This document shows, piece after piece, positions 1 to 5,052 of a stretch of 5,126 bases of DNA. A program made the translations under genes and the position numbers. The stretch is taken from positions 1 through 5,126 of the forward strand of contig CATIYQ010000134.1 in assembly GCA_949739465.1 (NCBI GenBank), in the 5' to 3' direction. Origin of the DNA: an uncultured Peptococcaceae bacterium. GTDB taxonomy: Bacteria > Bacillota > Dehalobacteriia > UBA4068 > JAAVYR01. Position 1 is the first letter of the stretch. Each line of letters starts with the position of its first letter. The notes under the pieces are model-generated. The model was given only the letters and a program-made list of their open reading frames with translations. It had not been told where the DNA came from and did no database searches.

Positions 1-290
1 GCTAGTGCATAAGAAATGATTTTATAAAATTTGGATTTATTCTTGGTGGAGAGTAAGAATACCAAAACAAGACCAGTACCTAAGTGGATAGCTTTGTGTT
101 GGTCTAACGCCCAGAACATAAAGCGGGCATTTAAGAAGTGATAAATGGCTACCACCAAAGCGAAAATAGAAATAAACTTCATGAGAAAAGAGGTATCGAA
201 GCTGCTTTTAGGAGTCGTTTCTACTTCTTGTCCCGGTTGGGCTGTTATTTGTTTTTCTGTTTGGGAGGACGGTTTTTCCTGGTCTGTCAC
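1..290 (-). CDS. TRAP transporter fused permease (TAXI-type system), N-terminal part, cut by the window edge
   Basis: This reading frame, taken from the minus strand, gives 96 residues before the window ends. Residues 1-33 are a polar, acidic cytoplasmic tail. A first hydrophobic helix spans about 34-54 and a second about 66-81. The stretch around 64-80 (QHKAIHLGTGLVLVFLL) closely resembles the start of fused DctQ-DctM permeases of TAXI TRAP systems, which typically read xxRAIHLxxALxLVFLL. These permeases use an ion gradient to import the substrate delivered by the binding protein. The GTG start at 290 is chosen because AAGGTGG lies 8 bases upstream. An in-frame ATG at 338 would add 16 residues but has no well-placed ribosome site; another GTG at 302 is also possible. 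The gene follows the binding-protein gene after 185 bp, the usual order for this transporter. Family assignment is from remembered sequence patterns. Confidence 0.82.
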   Translation of the reverse strand, partial: MTDQEKPSSQTEKQITAQPGQEVETTPKSSFDTSFLMKFISIFALVVAIYHFLNARFMFWALDQHKAIHLGTGLVLVFLLSTKNKSKFYKIISYAL

Positions 291-298
291 GGGGAAAA

Positions 299-326
299 CC
301 ACCTTTCTTTTTATTTTAAGAAAGGT
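299..326 (-). promoter_or_regulatory. Stem-loop overlapping the permease ribosome-binding site
   Basis: On the transcript, ACCTTTCTT (326 to 318) and AAGAAAGGT (309 to 301) form a perfect 9-bp stem around an 8-base A-rich loop. The right arm contains most of the Shine-Dalgarno element AAGGTGG (305-299) of the permease. If folded, it would limit ribosome loading at GTG 290. The repeat is directly visible; a regulatory role is inferred. It is AT-rich and could also be chance. Confidence 0.45.
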
Positions 327-406
327 TGTCCATTTCATTCTTTCTAAAACGAACAACCCTTACTAGTTTTCTGATTTAATTTTTGGACATTGCAGTAGGA
401 AGTCGC

Positions 407-426
407 AGGGAGAGAAGTCCCTCCCT
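407..426 (-). promoter_or_regulatory. Intergenic stem-loop between binding-protein and permease genes
   Basis: AGGGAG and CTCCCT pair perfectly over 6 bp with an 8-base loop; a wider GTAGG/CCTAC pair (395-399 and 424-428) is a competing fold. No T-run follows on the minus strand, so it is not a standard intrinsic terminator. In transporter operons such hairpins often protect the 3' end of the binding-protein message, which gives more binding protein than permease. That role is inferred here. Confidence 0.4.
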
Positions 427-475
427 ACGTTTCTTACCTATTTTATCTGTGATGTTTTTTTGAATTCTTTGTTGA

Positions 476-1513
476 TTATTCAGCAACTACCATATCGTCA
501 GTCCAGAGGCCGGCTTCTTTGAAGTATTTTGCAGCGCCTGGGTGGATAGGATACCCTGGTACTAAGGTTTTGATAGCCATTTCTTTGCTGAAACCGTCTA
601 ATTGGGTAGGCGCCATTTCAGTTACTTTGTCAACATTTTCTAAAATGATTTTGGTAACGGTGTAAACAACATCCTCAGGAACATCAGCCCGGCAGCAGAG
701 AACTGCAGTAGTCCCTACGCAAGGTTGTTCGCCTTTATAGGAAGGATAAGCGCCGTCTAAGATTTTAGAAACGAACAAACCTTCGTGTTTTGCAACTAAG
801 CTTTCGATAACGGCAGGGTCAACACCGATAGCCCGCATTGGTTTGGTTTCATATAATTCTTGGAATACGGAAGTAACATATTTGCCGTTAATGTGATAGT
901 TGACAGCAGCGTCAGCCTGACCTACTTTCAAAGCGTCAGCGCATTCTTGCCAAGAGCCATAAACAAAGGTAACATCATCAGACATGCCTAATTCTTCAAA
1001 GAGAATTTTGGCAACGAAAGCTGCACCACCGTTAGCTGGACCTACGGCAATCTTTGCACCTTTCAAATCTTCCGGTTTTTGATAAGCGGAATCTTCAAAT
1101 ACAACGATAGGCAAGTCAGAGTTTTGATAACCTAAGATTTGATTGAATTCGATTACTTTGCCGTATGGTTCCAAGCCGTTTTTTGCATTAGCCATATCGG
1201 AGCTCATGCCTTGACCAAATTGGATTTCGTTGTCAGCCAAAAGCTGCATGTTTTCAGCACCGCCACCGGTAGCTACAGAAGAGTTTTGGAAAGGAACAGC
1301 GTCTTTGTTTTTGTTAATGGTAGTAACAAAGGATTCGATGATGACATAACCGTTAGAGCCTAAGGACGCAGAACCCCATACATAGCTGGAAGCGGTTTCT
1401 TGTTTGTCATCGTCCTGTTTTTGGTCGTCGTTATCTTTATTGCCGCAGCCTGCAAAAGAAAAGGCAACGAGTCCTAAAGATAACAAGAGAGCAAGAGATT
1501 TTTTCATCTTCAT
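476..1513 (-). CDS. TAXI family TRAP transporter solute-binding lipoprotein
   Basis: The product is 345 aa. Residues 1-22 are a lipoprotein signal peptide: a basic MKMKK start, a hydrophobic core, and a lipobox ending SFAGC with Cys23 as the lipidated residue. A very acidic, Asp/Lys/Gln-rich linker (about 25-39) follows. The TAXI (TRAP-associated extracytoplasmic immunogenic) domain then runs to the end. Its marks are TGGGAENMQLLADNEIQFG (82-100), GPANGGAAFVAKILFEELGM near 160, ADVPEDVVYTVTK in the last third, and the C-terminal HPGAAKYFKEAGL. Length fits the family (roughly 320-350). The protein captures substrate outside the membrane and hands it to the permease encoded just downstream. Substrate cannot be read from sequence; a Thermus homologue binds glutamate/glutamine. 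The start at 1513 has AAGGAGG at 1523-1529, 9 bases away; a second ATG lies two codons in. It is transcribed from its own extended -10 promoter. Confidence 0.93.
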   Translation of the reverse strand: MKMKKSLALLLSLGLVAFSFAGCGNKDNDDQKQDDDKQETASSYVWGSASLGSNGYVIIESFVTTINKNKDAVPFQNSSVATGGGAENMQLLADNEIQFGQGMSSDMANAKNGLEPYGKVIEFNQILGYQNSDLPIVVFEDSAYQKPEDLKGAKIAVGPANGGAAFVAKILFEELGMSDDVTFVYGSWQECADALKVGQADAAVNYHINGKYVTSVFQELYETKPMRAIGVDPAVIESLVAKHEGLFVSKILDGAYPSYKGEQPCVGTTAVLCCRADVPEDVVYTVTKIILENVDKVTEMAPTQLDGFSKEMAIKTLVPGYPIHPGAAKYFKEAGLWTDDMVVAE

Positions 1514-1539
1514 CTTGAAAGTCCTCCTTCATTTTAAGA

Positions 1540-1562
1540 TATAGGCATATTTTAGACCTATA
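1540..1562. repeat. Palindrome TATAGG-N11-CCTATA in the binding-protein leader
   Basis: A perfect 6-bp inverted repeat with an 11-bp spacer lies between the minus-strand -10 box and the ribosome site, at about +5 to +27 of the predicted transcript. It could be an operator or a small 5' hairpin. Only the symmetry is observed. Confidence 0.4.
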
Positions 1563-1573
1563 CTGGTAACTAT

Positions 1574-1602
1574 ATTTTACCAAATGACATTGAAGAAAGC
1601 AA
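1574..1602 (-). promoter_or_regulatory. Sigma-A-type promoter for the TAXI binding-protein gene
   Basis: Reading the minus strand, TTGCTT (1602-1597) is separated by 17 bp from TAAAAT (1579-1574). TGG directly precedes the -10 box and provides an extended -10 TG motif. It lies about 60 bp upstream of the start codon, and the predicted transcript begins near 1567. Spacing and boxes match the vegetative consensus well. Confidence 0.7.
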
Positions 1603-1627
1603 CAACTTATCTTATCAGGGATTACGG

Positions 1628-1656
1628 TTGAAAGAGAGCACTTTTTTTAGTAAAAT
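1628..1656 (+). promoter_or_regulatory. Sigma-A-type promoter for the GGT-like gene
   Basis: TTGAAA (1628-1633), a 17-bp spacer containing a T-run, and TAAAAT (1651-1656) form a strong vegetative-type promoter. The predicted start near 1663 leaves a leader of about 90 bases before the ATG at 1753. Its -35 box is 25 bp from the -35 box of the divergent promoter, so one bound regulator could affect both. Confidence 0.72.
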
Positions 1657-1667
1657 GAAATCGGATG

Positions 1668-1679
1668 GAAAAATTTTTC
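1668..1679. repeat. 12-bp perfect palindrome GAAAAATTTTTC just after the GGT-like promoter
   Basis: The A-tract/T-tract palindrome sits 12 bp downstream of the -10 box, around +5 to +16. This is a plausible operator position, but the sequence is very simple and could be chance. It has no loop, so an RNA hairpin is unlikely. Confidence 0.25.
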
Positions 1680-1752
1680 ACATTAGTCCCCATGAAAAGT
1701 GGGCTATGCGTTGTGATTATTGTAATATATATAGAAAGAAGGGAAGAAACAT

Positions 1753-3369
1753 ATGAATTTGGACTCTATGTATTATCCTTATGCTTCCAAGCGATTTGTG
1801 ACTTTTGCGAAAAACGGTATGGTCTCTACTTCGCAAAATCTTGCAGCTCAGGCGGGGCTTGCTATCCTGCAAAAGGGGGGCAACGCCATCGACGCTGCCA
1901 TTGCAACGGCAGCCTGTCTTACAGTGGTTGAGCCTACTTCTAACGGCATCGGCGGCGATAACTTTGCTCTTGTTTGGACAGGCGGTAAGCTTCACGGCAT
2001 GAACTCCAGCGGTTTTGCACCGGGACTTGCCTCTATTGCAGCTTTAAAGGAACGAGGCATTACGGAAATGCCTTCGGAAGGTTTTCTCTCGGTCACCGTT
2101 CCTGGCGCGCCTGCAGGCTGGGCAGCGCTGGCGAAAAAATTTGGTCGGCTGCCGTTAACGGAAACATTGGCTCCTGCTATCCGCTACGCGGAGGAAGGGT
2201 TTCCCGTGTCTCCTATCGTTGCCAAATATTGGCGCAATGAAATCGCCTATTATCGTGGTAAAGACTGGGGAGAAGTATTAGAACCCTTCTTTGATACTTT
2301 TACCAATAGTCAAGGGAAGGCTCCTGTTGCAGGAGAATATTGGTGTTGTCCCGCTCAGGGCACGACCCTTCGCTTAATTGCTGAAACAGAGGGGGAAGCC
2401 TTTTACCGTGGAGAACTGGCAGAAAAAATCGACGCCTTCTCTCGGAAACATAATGCGTTTATTCGGAAGGAAGATTTAGCGGCATTTGCTACCGAATGGG
2501 TAGAGCCCATTAGCGTTAATTATCGGGGGTATGAGGTGTGGGAAATCCCACCTAGTGGACAAGGATTGGTAGCGCTCATGGCGCTTAACACCTTAAACGG
2601 CATGGACATAGACCCTAAAGACACGCCTGCTGCTTATCATAAGCAAATTGAAGCCTTGAAATTAGCTTTCAGTGATGGCAAAGCCTATATTAGTGACCCC
2701 CGCTTTATGCAGGCAGATGTGAAAGATTTGCTTTCGGAGGAATTTGCAGCCCAGCGGCGGGCGCAATTTAATCCGGAAGAAGCTATTTTGCCCCAGCCAG
2801 GAACGCTCCCCAGCGGCGGCACGGTGTATCTGGCAGCGGCAGACGGCGAAGGCAATATGATTTCTATGATTCAAAGCAACTATCGGAAGTTTGGCTCCGG
2901 TATTGTCGTGCCGGGGACAGGTATCTCCCTGCAAAATCGGGGGGCAGGCTTTACCCTGGATGAAAATCACCCTAATGCATTAGCCCCAGGAAAAAAGCCC
3001 TATCATACCATTATTCCCGGATTCCTCACCAAAGACGGGGAGGCTGTCGGACCTTTTGGGGTTATGGGCGGTTTCATGCAGCCCCAGGGACATTTGCAGG
3101 TGATTATGAACACTGTTGACTGGCATTTGAATCCTCAAGCGGCACTGGATGCGCCCAGATGGATGTGGACGGAAGGAAAAACCGTCAAAGTTGAACCGGA
3201 GTTTCCCAAACACATTGCGGAGGCTCTGGCGCGTATGGGACACGACATCGTACCTTCTGTCGACGAAAATGGATTTGGCAGAGGGCAAATTATCTGGCGC
3301 GACCCGAAAACTGGCGTGCTCATGGGCGGCACAGACCGCCGCTGCGATTCTCAGATTGCCTGTTATTAA
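1753..3369 (+). CDS. Gamma-glutamyltransferase-like Ntn-hydrolase (YwrD type), cytoplasmic
   Basis: The product is 538 aa with no signal peptide, so it is probably cytoplasmic. Most classical bacterial GGTs are exported. The large-subunit signature appears as VVEPTSNGIGGDNFALVW (58-75), followed by VTVPGAPAGWAALAKKFG (114-131). The autocleavage site is GG|TVYLAAADGEGN. Thr357 aligns with the GGT nucleophile, giving predicted chains of about 356 and 182 residues. Downstream are SNYRKFGSGIVVPGTG (375-390), NRGAGF (395-400), PYHTIIPG (416-423) and Gly439-Gly440, which matches the GGT oxyanion pair. GIGGDNF, TVYLAAAD and PYHTIIPG fit the YwrD branch, whose true substrate is unsettled. The usual Thr-Thr-His is Thr-Val-Tyr here. 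The region matching the substrate-binding arginine reads SSGFAP (85-90) with no Arg. The start follows AAGGG (1739-1743) by 9 bases. It diverges from the TAXI operon and is followed by a terminator. Confidence 0.93.
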   Translation: MNLDSMYYPYASKRFVTFAKNGMVSTSQNLAAQAGLAILQKGGNAIDAAIATAACLTVVEPTSNGIGGDNFALVWTGGKLHGMNSSGFAPGLASIAALKERGITEMPSEGFLSVTVPGAPAGWAALAKKFGRLPLTETLAPAIRYAEEGFPVSPIVAKYWRNEIAYYRGKDWGEVLEPFFDTFTNSQGKAPVAGEYWCCPAQGTTLRLIAETEGEAFYRGELAEKIDAFSRKHNAFIRKEDLAAFATEWVEPISVNYRGYEVWEIPPSGQGLVALMALNTLNGMDIDPKDTPAAYHKQIEALKLAFSDGKAYISDPRFMQADVKDLLSEEFAAQRRAQFNPEEAILPQPGTLPSGGTVYLAAADGEGNMISMIQSNYRKFGSGIVVPGTGISLQNRGAGFTLDENHPNALAPGKKPYHTIIPGFLTKDGEAVGPFGVMGGFMQPQGHLQVIMNTVDWHLNPQAALDAPRWMWTEGKTVKVEPEFPKHIAEALARMGHDIVPSVDENGFGRGQIIWRDPKTGVLMGGTDRRCDSQIACY

Positions 3370-3383
3370 AAGGAAGTATAACA

Positions 3384-3427
3384 AAAACAATAAACAGAGG
3401 AAAAAATTCTTCTGTTTATTATTTTAT
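3384..3427 (+). terminator. Stem-loop terminator after the GGT-like gene
   Basis: AATAAACAGA (3389-3398) pairs perfectly with TCTGTTTATT (3411-3420). The stem continues inward through a G-T wobble and GAA/TTC to a 4-base AAAA loop, 14 pairs in all. After one mismatch, AAAA (3384-3387) also faces TTTT (3422-3425). An ATTTTAT tail follows. The arms are AT-rich and the T-run is short, so termination may be partial. A-rich sequence on the other side could let it work in both directions. It begins 15-20 bases after the stop codon. Confidence 0.72.
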
Positions 3428-3454
3428 AGGGATATCTTTTACGGAGCTGGGCAT

Positions 3455-3480
3455 TCTACGGAACGTAGATATTCGTCTAC
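3455..3480 (+). promoter_or_regulatory. Two overlapping, mutually exclusive hairpins in the trmO leader
   Basis: TCTACG-GAA-CGTAGA (3455-3469) is a 6-bp stem with a 3-base loop. Its right arm can instead pair as GTAGA-TATTCG-TCTAC (3465-3480). TCTAC therefore occurs as a direct repeat on both sides of one complementary arm. This resembles the alternative folding of a small switch, but neither arm reaches the ribosome site (3504-3511) and no T-run follows. I found no convincing promoter between the terminator and trmO. Confidence 0.3.
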
Positions 3481-3517
3481 CTACCGTTTCTTGTCATTTG
3501 AAGAGGAGGGGCTTACC

Positions 3518-4237
3518 ATGAAAGGGTGTGCAGAAGAAAAGAAAGAGGCGGTGCAGACTATGCGCGTCATCGCCCATATTGAGACAGATTTTCCGGATAA
3601 ATTCGGCATTCCCCGCCAAAGCGGCTTAGTCTCCGCCTTGCAGGGAAAAATCGTTTTTACGTCGGAGTTTCGCAGTGAGGAGGCAGTGCGGGGGCTGGAG
3701 CAGTTTTCTCATATCTGGCTCTTGTGGCAGTTCTCGGCAAGTGAAAAAGTGCATTGGTCGGCAACGGTCCGTCCGCCGCGGCTTGATGGCAACACCCGTA
3801 TGGGCGTTTTCGCCACCCGTTCGCCTTTTCGTCCTAATCCCATTGGACTTTCTTCTGTACGGTTGGAACGCATCGCCTATGATGAGAAACTCGGTCCTGT
3901 TCTTTGGGTATCGGGGGCGGATTTATTGGACGGCACGCCTATTTATGACATCAAACCCTATATCCCCTATACGGACTGTCACCCCGAGGCGGCGGAAGGC
4001 TATACCAAGGAAACGAAAACCTATTGGCTGAATGTGAACTTTCCCGCTGCTCTTTTGGAAAAAATCCCTTCGGAAAAAAGAGAAGCCGCTCTGGGTATCC
4101 TCGCTCAAGACCCAAGACCTGCTTATCACCATGATGCAGAACGGGTTTACGGCGTTTCTTTCGGCGGCTTTAACATTCGCTTTCGGGTGGACGGACAGCA
4201 GCTTATCGTATGTGATGTGGTGAAGATAACGGAGTAG
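3518..4237 (+). CDS. trmO: tRNA (N6-threonylcarbamoyladenosine(37)-N6)-methyltransferase TrmO
   Basis: The product is 239 aa, the usual length for TrmO (YaeB/TsaA, UPF0066). It uses S-adenosylmethionine to methylate t6A at position 37 of threonine tRNA, making m6t6A and tuning decoding. The N-terminal domain shows DKFGIPRQSGLV (27-38), LEQFSHIWLLWQF (60-72), VRPPRLDGN (84-92), the family signature GVFATRSPFRPNPIG (96-110) and DLLDGTPIYDIKPYIPY (135-151). The C-terminal domain carries AQDPRPAYHHDAERVYGVSF (196-215), typical of full-length TrmO. ATG 3518 is chosen because AGGAGGGG (3504-3511) is 6 bases upstream. ATG 3560 would start directly at the conserved domain (MRVIAHIET) with a weaker GAGGCGG site. 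The frame stays open upstream into the GGT-like gene, but that part is not coding. The XRE-family gene follows after 16 bp, implying co-transcription. Confidence 0.94.
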   Translation: MKGCAEEKKEAVQTMRVIAHIETDFPDKFGIPRQSGLVSALQGKIVFTSEFRSEEAVRGLEQFSHIWLLWQFSASEKVHWSATVRPPRLDGNTRMGVFATRSPFRPNPIGLSSVRLERIAYDEKLGPVLWVSGADLLDGTPIYDIKPYIPYTDCHPEAAEGYTKETKTYWLNVNFPAALLEKIPSEKREAALGILAQDPRPAYHHDAERVYGVSFGGFNIRFRVDGQQLIVCDVVKITE

Positions 4238-4253
4238 AAAGGTCGGAATCATC

Positions 4254-4964
4254 ATGTTAGATAACGAGAAAATCGGGAAGTTTATTGCGGACAAACGAAA
4301 GGAAGCGGGTTATACCCAACAGCAGCTGGCAGATTTATTGGGCATTACCAACAAAGCTGTCTCTAAATGGGAAACGGGAGAAGGTTTGCCCGATATTAGC
4401 CTATTTCCCGTATTAGCGGAAGTATTGGATGTGTCTGTGGACGAGCTATTGCAAGGGGAGAGGGCGAAAGCAGTAGAAACCGAAGCTGCACCCCATGGGC
4501 AAAAAGACTCCACTGATAGCGTTGTCCTCCATCGTTATCAATGGGAACGGCAAATGGAGAAATTCAAGAAACGCTGTCTCTTGGCGTTATGCGTCAGTTT
4601 GGTGGGTATTGTTTGCTTTGGGGTCGTTTGGTTTGAAAATCAGGATTATTACAGCTTTGGTATTGGATTTCTTGCCCAGGTATTAAGTATCTGCCTGTTT
4701 ATCGGCGCATATTGGTCTCTTGCCTTTGAGGAAAAAGCCTATCTGCGGTTATATCCTGCGGAGCGGACAGGCGGTAAAGGATTGATGATAAAGTTTCTTT
4801 GCTTACTCTTAATCTTTTGGTTGATTGTGCCGCTTCTCTTTGCAGATATTTTTGCCATGCGGTTGGTTCCTTGGGTACACAGCAGTTGGGTTGATGTTCT
4901 TTGCTTTTTGGCAGGGTTTGGCGTTATTGTGTTGTTTTTATTGTACCGATTTCGGAAATCCTAA
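4254..4964 (+). CDS. XRE-family DNA-binding protein with C-terminal membrane domain
   Basis: The product is 236 aa. Residues about 6-65 form a Cro/C1-type helix-turn-helix: KIGKFIADKRKEAGYTQQQLADLLG, with the recognition helix around NKAVSKWETG (33-42) and the usual LPDISLFPVLAEVLDVSVDELL tail. A polar linker (about 70-106) follows. Four hydrophobic segments lie near 107-126, 134-155, 178-197 and 212-230, and the protein ends in YRFRKS. It is therefore probably a membrane-tethered transcription regulator, a layout common in Bacillota with mostly unknown signals. Targets and ligand cannot be read from sequence. Only a weak ribosome site (AAAGG, 11 bases upstream) is seen, which fits translation coupled to trmO 16 bp before. 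An in-frame stop at 4227 rules out a longer start. No recognisable autoregulatory operator was found. Confidence 0.88.
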   Translation: MLDNEKIGKFIADKRKEAGYTQQQLADLLGITNKAVSKWETGEGLPDISLFPVLAEVLDVSVDELLQGERAKAVETEAAPHGQKDSTDSVVLHRYQWERQMEKFKKRCLLALCVSLVGIVCFGVVWFENQDYYSFGIGFLAQVLSICLFIGAYWSLAFEEKAYLRLYPAERTGGKGLMIKFLCLLLIFWLIVPLLFADIFAMRLVPWVHSSWVDVLCFLAGFGVIVLFLLYRFRKS

Positions 4965-4987
4965 TGAGTGGATTGCCTGGGGACATG

Positions 4988-5045
4988 CTCCTGTTTCCTT
5001 CTTTCGCATATATTATCAATATGAGTCGCAAAGAAAAACAGGAGG
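4988..5045 (+). promoter_or_regulatory. Long hairpin in the thioredoxin leader that buries the Shine-Dalgarno site
   Basis: CTCCTGTTT (4988-4996) is perfectly complementary to AAACAGGAG (5036-5044). After a 2-base bulge, TTCTTT (4999-5004) pairs with AAAGAA (5030-5035). After a 1-base bulge, GC (5006-5007) pairs with GC (5028-5029). The total is 17 pairs around a 20-base AT-rich loop. The right arm includes five of the six bases of the AGGAGG site (5040-5045) for the next gene. No T-run follows, so it is not a typical terminator. It acts on RNA only if transcription starts upstream of 4988. The loop's TATTAT and CATAT/ATATG could instead be promoter or operator sequence. Confidence 0.55.
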
Positions 5046-5052
5046 ATATTCT

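Noticed and set aside
138..366. Two overlapping plus-strand reading frames (69 and 73 codons)
   Set aside because: They lie antisense to the permease gene, whose minus-strand frame gives a clear membrane protein. They have no ribosome sites and low-complexity products.
1139..1363. Plus-strand frame inside the TAXI binding-protein gene
   Set aside because: It is entirely antisense to a well-supported gene and resembles no known protein.
1665..1931. Plus-strand 88-codon frame starting in the GGT-like leader
   Set aside because: Its ATG would be nearly at the predicted transcript start with no ribosome site, and most of it is an out-of-frame reading of the GGT-like gene.
1717..3390. Minus-strand frames (92, 102, 136 and 65 codons) opposite the GGT-like gene
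   Set aside because: They are shadows of the strongly conserved plus-strand gene. They have no family similarity or start signals.
3149..3517. The trmO reading frame stays open for 123 codons upstream of its start, overlapping the end of the GGT-like gene
   Set aside because: The extension has no family similarity and spans the terminator hairpin. A strong ribosome site at 3504-3511 places the start at 3518.
3675..4513. Other frames within trmO and the XRE-family gene, on both strands
   Set aside because: All overlap conserved coding sequence out of frame, and none shows a domain or ribosome site.
4973..5000. Intrinsic terminator after the XRE-family gene (GGGGACATGCTCC followed by TTT)
   Set aside because: The stem is only 4 bp with a G-T wobble and the T-run is interrupted, which is too weak to call. 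The same bases fit better in the longer leader hairpin.
5008..5027. Possible promoter or PerR/FNR-like operator in the AT-rich loop before the thioredoxin gene
   Set aside because: TATTAT or CAATAT could serve as a -10 box, but no good -35 is found at proper spacing. CATAT-N7-ATATG does not match a known operator consensus.
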